From: Synechococcales cyanobacterium bin59.metabat.ball.084
GTDB taxonomy: Bacteria; Cyanobacteriota; Cyanobacteriia; Cyanobacteriales; Chamaesiphonaceae
Assembly: GCA_013297675.1 (NCBI GenBank)
Contig: JAAFHZ010000007.1
Coordinates: forward strand, 1 to 64,000
Direction: 5' to 3'
Length of the DNA: 64,000 nt
The translations under genes and the position numbers were made by a program. Below, piece after piece: positions 26,435-34,208 of the stretch (positions are counted from its first letter, which is position 1; each line of letters starts with the position of its first letter). Under the pieces are notes generated by a model. The model searched no databases. It saw only the letters and a list, made by a program, of their open reading frames with translations, and was not told the DNA's origin.

Positions 26435-26854
26435 TTATTTGTGGCAGGCGGCACAAAAACCACGTACCACTACTTCATAAGTCTGGGCTTGCAGCTCGGG
26501 CTTGATTTTTTGTAAATCTAACTCAGCGAAAGTTTGCCAGGGTAGGTCTTCGATCGAGCCACAGCTATTACAGCAAAAATGATGGTGAGGATGTACATTG
26601 GCATCATACCGACTCATGCCTGCTTCGATGTGTACTTCTCTAATGAGTCCGGCAGTCTGTAATGCTTGTAGGGCACTGTACACAGTTGCTTGAGAAGAAA
26701 CCGGTCCTTGGGCATTGAGATCTAGCAACAGCTTATCGACGGTGGGATGATCTTTGCGATCGAGTAAGTTGCGATACACTGCAAAACGCTGGGGTGTAAC
26801 CCGCAGCCCGCGATCTTTCAAAATTTGGACAATACCATCAGGCGAAATGTTCAT
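26435..26854 (-). CDS. perR: Fur family regulator, PerR-like
   Basis: The 139-residue protein has the Fur winged helix (GLRVTPQRFAVYRNL, SSQATVYSALQAL) and the dimer domain with HPHHHFCCNSCG and a final CAAC, which gives two structural CxxC zinc knuckles. The gene is divergent from a type II peroxiredoxin, the arrangement of the PerR regulator and its target in Synechocystis (slr1738/sll1621). A 7-1-7 palindrome overlaps the peroxiredoxin promoter. PerR senses peroxide by metal-catalysed His oxidation. Assignment to PerR instead of Fur or Zur rests mainly on this context. Confidence 0.87.
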   Translation of the reverse strand: MNISPDGIVQILKDRGLRVTPQRFAVYRNLLDRKDHPTVDKLLLDLNAQGPVSSQATVYSALQALQTAGLIREVHIEAGMSRYDANVHPHHHFCCNSCGSIEDLPWQTFAELDLQKIKPELQAQTYEVVVRGFCAACHK

Positions 26855-26939
26855 ATCTATCCAGCTTGGAGATATTCTGATTCTTAATTATAGATCTTCC
26901 ATGATGAGAATGGCTGTAAAATAAAGTTTATTTTTATCC

Positions 26940-26970
26940 TTGACTTATCTTTACATCAGAATTATTCTGA
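26940..26970 (+). promoter_or_regulatory. Peroxiredoxin promoter with overlapping Fur/PerR-type operator
   Basis: TTGACT (26940-26945) and TATTCT (26963-26968) are separated by 17 bases, a good sigma-70 promoter. TCAGAATTATTCTGA (26956-26970) is a perfect 7-1-7 palindrome covering the -10 box, where a bound Fur-family dimer would block polymerase. A second half-site ATTCTGA lies at 26874-26880 near the regulator's own start. Confidence 0.65.
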
Positions 26971-27013
26971 GATATGTACAGATTACAAAAAACATTCACT
27001 TAAGAGATCTACT

Positions 27014-27547
27014 ATGGCTGTAATTACTCACGTTCCTGATGTAACCTTTAAGACCCGTGTTAGAGATGAATCCATAGGTGGTGATAACCCTTTTCGCTGG
27101 CAAGATGTCACAACGAAAGACCTGTTTGCAGGCAAGAGAGTTGTAGTCTTCTCCCTGCCCGGTGCTTTTACCCCTACTTGTTCGACTTCTCACCTGCCCC
27201 GCTATGAAGAGCTATATGACGAAATCAAGGCTCAGGGCGTAGATGCAGTAATCTGCATTTCAGTGAATGATGCATTTGTGATGTACCAATGGGGTAAGAG
27301 CCAAGGTGCGAAAAATGTCTTCTTGTTGCCTGACGGTAGCGGCGAGTTTTCGCGCAAGATGGGAATGTTGGTGGATAAGAGCAATCTTGGTTTTGGGATG
27401 CGTTCTTGGCGTTATTCTATGGTGGTCAAAGACATGGCGATCGAAAAGATTTTTGCTGAAGCTGGCTACAGTGACAACTGCCCTACCGACCCCTTTGAAG
27501 TATCTGATGCCAACACCATGCTGGCTTACTTAAAAAGCGCTAAGTAA
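27014..27547 (+). CDS. Type II (Prx5-like) peroxiredoxin
   Basis: This thiol peroxidase has 177 residues. The peroxidatic Cys is Cys56 in [14 protein letters not shown], and WRYSMVV with its conserved Arg lies downstream. It reduces hydrogen peroxide and organic peroxides, usually with glutaredoxin or thioredoxin. It is divergent from the PerR-like gene and followed after 56 bases by glutathione reductase, so a glutathione-linked peroxide defence unit is likely. Confidence 0.94.
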   Translation: MAVITHVPDVTFKTRVRDESIGGDNPFRWQDVTTKDLFAGKRVVVFSLPGAFTPTCSTSHLPRYEELYDEIKAQGVDAVICISVNDAFVMYQWGKSQGAKNVFLLPDGSGEFSRKMGMLVDKSNLGFGMRSWRYSMVVKDMAIEKIFAEAGYSDNCPTDPFEVSDANTMLAYLKSAK

Positions 27548-27603
27548 CAGTTAAAATTCAATGCTGACACCGCCCCACATTTCCTATATTTACTGAGGTC
27601 AAT

Positions 27604-28956
27604 ATGAGCTACGACTACGATTTATTGGTAATTGGGGCTGGGTCTGGCGGCATTGCCACCGCCCGCCGCGCCGCCGAATACGGGGCAAAAGTGGCGGTGA
27701 TTGAATACGATCGACTGGGTGGCACCTGTGTAAATCGCGGCTGCATCCCCAAAAAATTGATGGTCTACGCTTCTCACTTTCCAGGACTGATGGCAGAGGC
27801 CGTAGGCTATGGCTGGGGTAAAGTAGAGAGCAAACTAGACTGGCCACAGATGGTTGAGAAAGTCCATGGTGAGACAGTCCGACTGAATGGCATCTACCAA
27901 AGAATGTTAGATAACTCTAAGGTGGAAGTGATTACCGGAGTTGGTTCGTTTGTAGATAGCCACACGGTGGCAGTTGGCGACAAAAAATATACCGGCGAGC
28001 GAATTTTGATTGCGGTAGGCGGAGAACCAATTAAACCGGCAGTATTAGGCATAGAACATGCTTTAACTTCCGATGAGATTTTTAACTTACCCACGCAGCC
28101 CAAAAAACTAGTTGTTTTGGGCGGTGGCTATATTGGTTCTGAATTTGCCAGTATTTTTAATGGTCTGGGCAGTGAAGTCACCCAGCTCATTCGCAGTGAC
28201 CTAATTTTGCGCGGCTTTGATCAAGAGTTACGAGAAGAAGTCCAAGCTGGCATGATTAATCACGGCATCAACATTCGTCATTCAATTGAGCTGCTGGCGA
28301 TCGAGCGAGTAGCTGAAGGCGTACTGGTGAAAATTAAAACTGGCGACTCGATCGAAACCCTGGAAGCTAATGCTTTGGCCTTATCAGCGTTAGGTCGCAA
28401 ACCCCGCATTGATAAATTAGGACTAGAAAATACTCAAGTAACCGTGCAAAATGGTGCAATAGCAGTAGATGAATACAACTGCACCAGCGAAAAGCATATT
28501 TACGCGGTGGGTGATTGCCTCGATCGCATTGAACTTACTCCAGTGGCCATCAATGAAGGCCGAGCATTCGCTGATACGGTTTTTGGCAACAAGCCGCGTT
28601 TGATGTCTTATACCAATATTCCTACGGCAATTTTCACCCATCCAGAGGCTGCAACCGTGGGTTTAACTGAAGCAGAGGCCAAAGAGCAATATGGCGAAGA
28701 TGCCATCAAGGTCTATCGCAGTAAGTTCCGGCCAATGTACTACGTACTACCAGACAAACAAGAAAAGACTCTGATGAAGCTGGTGGTAGAAATTGCTACC
28801 GATAAGGTATTGGGTGCTCATATGGTGGGCGACCATGCCGCAGAAATTATTCAGGGCGTAGCGATCGCCGTCAAAATGGGTGCCACCAAGGCCAACTTTG
28901 ATGCTACCGTTGGCATTCATCCTAGTTCTGCCGAAGAATTTGTGACTATGCGGTAG
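27604..28956 (+). CDS. gor: Glutathione-disulfide reductase
   Basis: The 450-residue flavoprotein disulfide reductase has an N-terminal FAD site (GAGSGGIATARRAAEYG), the redox pair GGTCVNRGCIPKK (Cys42/Cys47), the NAD(P)-binding GGGYIGSEFASIF, and the C-terminal catalytic His in VGIHPSSAEEFVT. It regenerates GSH using NAD(P)H. It probably shares a transcript with the peroxiredoxin. Confidence 0.95.
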   Translation: MSYDYDLLVIGAGSGGIATARRAAEYGAKVAVIEYDRLGGTCVNRGCIPKKLMVYASHFPGLMAEAVGYGWGKVESKLDWPQMVEKVHGETVRLNGIYQRMLDNSKVEVITGVGSFVDSHTVAVGDKKYTGERILIAVGGEPIKPAVLGIEHALTSDEIFNLPTQPKKLVVLGGGYIGSEFASIFNGLGSEVTQLIRSDLILRGFDQELREEVQAGMINHGINIRHSIELLAIERVAEGVLVKIKTGDSIETLEANALALSALGRKPRIDKLGLENTQVTVQNGAIAVDEYNCTSEKHIYAVGDCLDRIELTPVAINEGRAFADTVFGNKPRLMSYTNIPTAIFTHPEAATVGLTEAEAKEQYGEDAIKVYRSKFRPMYYVLPDKQEKTLMKLVVEIATDKVLGAHMVGDHAAEIIQGVAIAVKMGATKANFDATVGIHPSSAEEFVTMR

Positions 28957-28963
28957 TGATCAT

Positions 28964-31279
28964 TTAAGTTTCCACAAATAGCCCACTGCGACCAAAAGCC
29001 TCCTCGGCGGCGGTAAAAGCAGGTGCTTCATCGACAGTGTTCGGGTCAAAAAAGTAAGTTTCTTGGAGAAATCGTCCATTAATGATCGATGACTCCAGCT
29101 TATTGATATGGTCTTGAGCGATTTGGCAGGCTTTGGTGAGGCTGGCCAGATCGCCTTGATTGAGTAGTTGCTGTAGCTCTAAGCGAATACTAGCTAAGCG
29201 AGAGACTGGCCGCAGTAGTCCATAAATTCGATATAGTCGATCGGTGGCAATAGTGGCTTGTTGGAGGGCGTTGGCTCGGGCTAACTCTGAATCTAAGCTA
29301 GGCCAATGGCGCGTGGTGTAAAAGGCTTGTTCATCTTGGTGATACCATTCTTCGGAACGGGCGATCGAAGCTGAAACAGTATTGTGCAGTTTCCAGAAAA
29401 ACAAGCGCAAGGTTGCACCATCAACTACCGTAGCTAATTTGTCATCGATCGACATGTTGAAGTTTCCTCCTCCAGAGGATTGACCCAGCAGTAAATATTC
29501 TACCGGATACATATCGACTTCTTTGTTTTGCACAACGTAAGCATTGAGGTGATGACGACAATAAGGGCAAGGGTATAGACTAGCAAATAGCTTAAAGAAA
29601 CTCTTGAACAAATTGGTGCAAGTAATTTGTCGATCGAGGGGTTTGGTATCGATAATTTCGGCGGTAGTATGAAAAAATCGCCAGACTGCTGGACCCAAAT
29701 AATAAGGAAAACTCACCCGCATTTGCGAGTCTTTGATATCGTTGCGGCCAAGATAAACATCAATGAAAGCCACATACTGAGATAACACCCCCGATTCTCG
29801 GCCAAATTCTATCCGTTCTCGACGTTTTTGTACTCCATTGAGATAGTGATGAGTTAAGCGCCAAGCTTGTTGAACGGTCAATTTTTGGGCTGGGGTAAGA
29901 CCAGTAAAATTGGCAGAGACATCTTCACCATAGCGATCGAATTCGCCAGCGGCTTTGGTGGATGCGTACCATTCATTTAACTTTGCTTCGTCGGGGATGG
30001 TGTTAGCTGGTAAATCTGCTGCGGTGCTGACACTAAAGGCGGTCAATAGCTTGGGCATAAAGTCTTCGTACCAATAAGCCACCGGCATCATGGCACCATC
30101 GATGGTTTCTAGTGAATTGGTCAGAATTACTCGCTGCCACTGTTGCAAATAAGCTTGCGGATTTTCACCTGCCGGGATTGAGGCCGGAGTAAATTCTTGT
30201 TCAAGTTCTTGCTTGCGCAACCGGTTCAGTTCGTTGAGAGCTAATACTCCTTCGATAATATCTCCTACTTGCAAACGTTGTTTTTTCATGGTGATGGCAA
30301 ATTCCACCCCAGCAGCAAATTTTTCGCGGGCATTGGCCGATTTGCTGCGGGCAGCTAACATGGCTTCTGCCTCAGCTAACATTGCTGGTGTTTTGCTTAG
30401 GTTTGGCCAATCGTTGATCCGAGCTTCTGAACGAGCATATTCTGCGTTAATAGATTGCACGACGGCATCTAATAAGGGGTAACAAGCTGGTTCTACGATA
30501 TTTAATTCTTTATATAAATCGATCGATGTTTGGACAAAAGCCACGAAATCACTAATGCGATAGGGTAAGCTTTTGACTTGCAGATGAGTTTCATGATTGG
30601 CTGAGAAGCTCTCCCGAAAACAACGATAAGCTGCCCCTTGGATTAATCTGAACATGCCGATTTGCATTTGAAACCGAGAAGTCCCTCGATTTTTTTCGTC
30701 TGGAGATTGCGATGTTGTTGAATCTGGCACTGAGTCTACAGTGGTGTCTGGTTTGATAGGTAATGAGTTTGTATTTATGGCAGGACTGGTGTCTTCGCTA
30801 CTGATCGATGGCTCTGGGATCTGCTCTGCTTTGGGTTTAGCAGCTTGAGTTTCGGGGGGCAGTATTTGGCAAAATTCGGTAAAGCCGATCGAGCCATCGC
30901 CATCTTCATCAACTTCTTTAACTAAGGCGTTTAGCTCTGCATCAGTCAGGCCAAACTGGCTCATGACGCTCTGCATTTCGTGGGCGGTAATGTGGCCGCT
31001 GTGATCTTTATCAAATATGCTAAATGCCAGCTCTAGGCGGCTGCGTTGATCGCCTTGTTTGGCAATCATCAGAGTTTTGAATTCCTCGAATTCAATGCTG
31101 CCCGATCGATCAATATCTACTTCTTTAATCAGGTCACGGAGTGCGGTTTCGCTCAGTGATTGTCCTAAAGATTTTAATACTTCGCCTAGTTCGATGGCAG
31201 AGATAGCACCACTATTGTCTGTATCAAAAATGCTGAAAGCTGCCCACAGTTTTTCAACTTCAGTTTTATTTAATAGCAT
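28964..31279 (-). CDS. Calmodulin-like EF-hand protein fused to an Erv/ALR-like thiol oxidase region
   Basis: The 771-residue protein starts with four canonical EF-hand loops at residues 19-30, 55-66, 90-101 and 124-135 (for example DTDNSGAISAIE and DEDGDGSIGFTE). Their spacing is nearly that of eukaryotic calmodulin. After a Pro/Ser/Thr-rich linker (about 140-200) comes a long helical region. Near residues 530-640 are GPAVWRFFHTTAEI, SLYPCPYCRHHL (CPYC at 571-574) and FFWKLHNTVSASI, in the order of the FAD-binding W/H, CxxC and HN motifs of Erv1/ALR sulfhydryl oxidases. No signal peptide or membrane helix is seen. ATG 31279 has GAGG six bases upstream and is preferred to a TTG at 31291. Function inferred: calcium-responsive disulfide formation. 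Confidence 0.8.
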   Translation of the reverse strand: MLLNKTEVEKLWAAFSIFDTDNSGAISAIELGEVLKSLGQSLSETALRDLIKEVDIDRSGSIEFEEFKTLMIAKQGDQRSRLELAFSIFDKDHSGHITAHEMQSVMSQFGLTDAELNALVKEVDEDGDGSIGFTEFCQILPPETQAAKPKAEQIPEPSISSEDTSPAINTNSLPIKPDTTVDSVPDSTTSQSPDEKNRGTSRFQMQIGMFRLIQGAAYRCFRESFSANHETHLQVKSLPYRISDFVAFVQTSIDLYKELNIVEPACYPLLDAVVQSINAEYARSEARINDWPNLSKTPAMLAEAEAMLAARSKSANAREKFAAGVEFAITMKKQRLQVGDIIEGVLALNELNRLRKQELEQEFTPASIPAGENPQAYLQQWQRVILTNSLETIDGAMMPVAYWYEDFMPKLLTAFSVSTAADLPANTIPDEAKLNEWYASTKAAGEFDRYGEDVSANFTGLTPAQKLTVQQAWRLTHHYLNGVQKRRERIEFGRESGVLSQYVAFIDVYLGRNDIKDSQMRVSFPYYLGPAVWRFFHTTAEIIDTKPLDRQITCTNLFKSFFKLFASLYPCPYCRHHLNAYVVQNKEVDMYPVEYLLLGQSSGGGNFNMSIDDKLATVVDGATLRLFFWKLHNTVSASIARSEEWYHQDEQAFYTTRHWPSLDSELARANALQQATIATDRLYRIYGLLRPVSRLASIRLELQQLLNQGDLASLTKACQIAQDHINKLESSIINGRFLQETYFFDPNTVDEAPAFTAAEEAFGRSGLFVET

Positions 31280-31410
31280 TTTAAACCTCAACAGAAAATC
31301 GCTTCATTATATCAAATTGATGTGTCTGAATTTGTTAGATAGTTTTGCTGAAGTAAAAGGCTGTCAAAATCTGAGACTATTAGTGAGTGTTTATTTCTAA
31401 GAATTTGCTG

Positions 31411-32115
31411 ATGAAGCCATATCAAAGAATTGCGATCGAAGAATGTCAGGAACCCCTGTTACCCCTATATGGCGAAGAGTTTGCCTTGGTAACACCCCAT
31501 GCTTACATGGCCTGTGGCGCAGACTATGGTGGAAAATCGCCGTACTTTTTGCGCCAGGGATCGATCGATCGCTTGCGTCAGGCTCAGCAGCATTTACAAG
31601 TTTTGCGACCGGGCTGGCGACTGCAAATCTTTGATGCCTATCGACCAGTAGAAGTGCAGCAGTATATGGTGGATTACACTTTTAAGCAGGTTTTAGTTGA
31701 ACGGGGCTTAGAAAATTTAAGACTTGCACCTGATCAGGCTGAGGAAATTTGGCAACAGGTGTATCAAATTTGGGCAATTCCTAGCTTTGACCTAGAGACA
31801 CCGCCGCCCCATAGTACCGGAGCGGCGATCGATCTCACTTTGCTAGATGCTGAGGGGAATGTAGTAGATATGGGATCACCGATCGATGAAATGTCTGATC
31901 GATCGCGGCCTAACCATTTTGCTACCGACCCTGAGGGACAAGTCTTTCATGAGCATCGAGAAATCCTGCGACAAGCAATGAATGCGGCTGGTTTTGAGCG
32001 GCATCCAGGAGAATGGTGGCATTTTTCTTGGGGGGATCAGCTCTGGGCTTGGATCTGTCAAGAGAATAATGGAGTGGGATCAGTGGTAGCTCGTTATGGT
32101 AGGTTTATCGAATAG
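31411..32115 (+). CDS. D-Ala-D-Ala dipeptidase (VanX/DdpX, peptidase M15D)
   Basis: The 234-residue protein has the M15 zinc motifs: IFDAYRPVEVQ, the HxxxxxxD pair in PPHSTGAAIDL, and ExWWH in PGEWWHFSW. VanX-type enzymes hydrolyse D-Ala-D-Ala; outside resistance clusters they serve in wall recycling. murQ two genes downstream supports the latter. No signal peptide is visible. A GTG at 31387 is an alternative start. Confidence 0.88.
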   Translation: MKPYQRIAIEECQEPLLPLYGEEFALVTPHAYMACGADYGGKSPYFLRQGSIDRLRQAQQHLQVLRPGWRLQIFDAYRPVEVQQYMVDYTFKQVLVERGLENLRLAPDQAEEIWQQVYQIWAIPSFDLETPPPHSTGAAIDLTLLDAEGNVVDMGSPIDEMSDRSRPNHFATDPEGQVFHEHREILRQAMNAAGFERHPGEWWHFSWGDQLWAWICQENNGVGSVVARYGRFIE

Positions 32116-32132
32116 TCAGTTCCGTTTTTGCC

Positions 32133-32519
32133 ATGCGCGTATACGTCATTTTGTTCAACGCTCGTACCGATAATGAAGGTATTCATTCTGTGCGTGCCGA
32201 AGGTCACGACCTCATTTATATGTTTGCCGATGAAGATGATGCCACTCGTTACGCCATGATGTTGGAGGCTCAAGATCTTCCTACACCTGCGGTGGAGCCG
32301 TTGGACTCGCAGGAGATCGAAGAATTTTGCGCCGATAGCAACTATGAATGTGTGCTGATTGAACAAGGTATGCTGGTGGTGCCGCCCGAGAATAATTTGA
32401 CTGATACCGATTGGCAGGCCGATGGTCAGCATCGGAAGACCGCTGAGACTGCGGATGAAGATGCCAGTAGTGACGTAGACTACGATCGAATTCGTCGTCA
32501 ATTGGAAGGATTACTTTAA
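32133..32519 (+). CDS. DUF3110 protein
   Basis: The 128-residue protein matches DUF3110 in its first 95 residues (VYVILFNARTDNEGIHSV, LEAQDLPTPAVEPLDSQEIEEFC, NNLTDTDWQ), a family of cyanobacteria and plants without known function. An acidic tail of about 30 residues follows. Its TAA stop is directly followed by the murQ ATG, and it lies 17 bases after the dipeptidase, so the three genes form one operon. Confidence 0.85.
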   Translation: MRVYVILFNARTDNEGIHSVRAEGHDLIYMFADEDDATRYAMMLEAQDLPTPAVEPLDSQEIEEFCADSNYECVLIEQGMLVVPPENNLTDTDWQADGQHRKTAETADEDASSDVDYDRIRRQLEGLL

Positions 32520-33476
32520 ATGCCAGAGTCAACTCAACAACCAGACCAGACTCCAATCCAGCCTTCAGCGCAAAGGGGGTACTTGACCACCGAACAGGTC
32601 AATGAGCGCAGCAAAAACCTCGATCGACTCAGTGCGATCGAATTAGTAGATTTATTTAATACCGAAGATAATCAGACCATTACAGCCATTGCTGGTGCTA
32701 GAGAAGAACTGGCCAAGGTGATTGAGGCTACGGCTGCTGGGATGCGCCAAGGTGGTCGGCTGTTTTACATCGGCGCGGGGACTAGTGGCCGCTTGGGCGT
32801 ATTAGATGCCGCCGAATGTCCGCCAACTTTTTGTACTCCGCCAGAAATGGTGCAGGGGATTTTAGCTGGAGGCGATGGAGCCTTGGTGCGCAGCTCAGAA
32901 GGTTTGGAAGATATTGCTGCCGATGGGGCACAGGCGATGGTCGATCGGGGTGTGGGCACCAACGATGTCTTGGTGGGGATCGCGGCTGGGGGGACTACAC
33001 CTTACGTCCATGGCGCTTTAAAAGCCGCCAAAGAGCGGGGGGCGACCACGGCGTTTATTGCCTGTGTGCCGCTAGCACAGGTTCCGGCTCAGGCCGATAT
33101 CGAAATTAGACTACTGGTTGGGCCAGAGATTTTGACTGGTTCTACCCGGCTTAAGTCTGGGACAGTGACTAAAATGGCGCTGAATATTATTTCTACAGGT
33201 GCGATGGTGCAACTTGGCAAAGTTTATGGCAACCGCATGGTAGATGTGGCTGTCACTAATTCTAAGCTGCACGATCGAGCCATCCGCATGTTGGCAGATT
33301 TGGCTGAAATTGATTACCAGGCTGCCACTGAGTTACTAGAAGCTGGTGATCGATCGGTAAAGGTTTCGCTACTGATGCACTGGACTGGCGTAAGCCAAGC
33401 CCAAGCTAAGCAGCTATTGCAAGATCAGCAAGGGCAGTTGAGACAGGCTAGGGCTGCTGCCTCAAACCCCACCTAA
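32520..33476 (+). CDS. murQ: N-acetylmuramic acid 6-phosphate etherase
   Basis: MurQ splits the lactyl ether of MurNAc-6-phosphate to give GlcNAc-6-phosphate in peptidoglycan recycling. The 318-residue SIS-domain protein has IGAGTSGRLGVLDAAECPPT, the catalytic loop around AGGDGALVRSSEGLEDI, and STRLKSGTVTKMALN, with a C-terminal UBA-like helix bundle. It starts with no gap after DUF3110. Confidence 0.95.
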   Translation: MPESTQQPDQTPIQPSAQRGYLTTEQVNERSKNLDRLSAIELVDLFNTEDNQTITAIAGAREELAKVIEATAAGMRQGGRLFYIGAGTSGRLGVLDAAECPPTFCTPPEMVQGILAGGDGALVRSSEGLEDIAADGAQAMVDRGVGTNDVLVGIAAGGTTPYVHGALKAAKERGATTAFIACVPLAQVPAQADIEIRLLVGPEILTGSTRLKSGTVTKMALNIISTGAMVQLGKVYGNRMVDVAVTNSKLHDRAIRMLADLAEIDYQAATELLEAGDRSVKVSLLMHWTGVSQAQAKQLLQDQQGQLRQARAAASNPT

Positions 33477-33479
33477 TTG

Positions 33480-33797
33480 CTACAACAAGGATGAAGATGG
33501 TTGGCCGCTGAGCGCTGTTGCCCGCTCGCGGTCACGATTCTCCCCCATATCATGGTCGATCGTCAGTCGCTCCGGCTTACAACGTTTGACTACTGCCTGA
33601 ATGCCTTGAGCAGATTCGTTTTCTAGGTCTTCGATATGACCTTTCATGGCTGACTCTGCCTCCTTTACGTCGGCAAAAGGGCCAAAGTAGTAAGTGCATT
33701 TGGGCTGTGTGGTAGAGACTTCGATCCACCATGCTTGGCCCAAAAAATCTAGGGTATTAGTCCAGATCTCGCCGATCTTCCCGAGCTTCATTGGCAT
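33480..33797 (-). CDS. DUF1816 protein
   Basis: The 105-residue product has the DUF1816 core (LDFLGQAWWIEVSTTQPKC, YYFGPFADVKEAESAMKGH), a cyanobacterial family of unknown role that also occurs next to phycobilisome genes. The frame extends to 33878, but the family start MKLGKIGEIW follows the ATGs at 33797 and 33791. It converges on murQ with three bases between the stops. Confidence 0.8.
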   Translation of the reverse strand: MPMKLGKIGEIWTNTLDFLGQAWWIEVSTTQPKCTYYFGPFADVKEAESAMKGHIEDLENESAQGIQAVVKRCKPERLTIDHDMGENRDRERATALSGQPSSSLL

Positions 33798-33878
33798 TTT
33801 TCTATTTAAATCAAATTTACAATAAATGTTGACAAGGAAAAAGATTTTCCCCTCTGCAAAGTTTGCCAACCGAATCAA

Positions 33879-34208
33879 TGACAGTAGAAAGTTATTAGAT
33901 CAAAATCATCTAGTAAAAGTACCTACTTGCCTTTGCCTGGGCGGTTCTTCGCAGATGCCTTTATGAATAATGGGGGGGAATCAGTCTAGAGTCAACCTCA
34001 ATATTCACCAAACTTCATAAGAATCACCATCTAAGGCACAATCTTTAGTTTGTTTTAACAAAATAATCCGATTTCTCATCTATGAAAGGTATAACCTGCA
34101 ACACTTTGCTGCTTGGTCGATCGATTTAGATTAAATTTTGAAAACTCCACCCGCCGAAGCAGATGAAGTTTCAAATAGTTTTATGCTAGCTGAGCCGATT
34201 CGATTTAC
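33879..34208. other. Intergenic region without a recognisable gene
   Basis: About 330 bases separate the DUF1816 promoter side from the 3' end of rlmB. I see no frame with a supported product, no strong hairpin with a T-run and no repeat. Confidence 0.6.
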
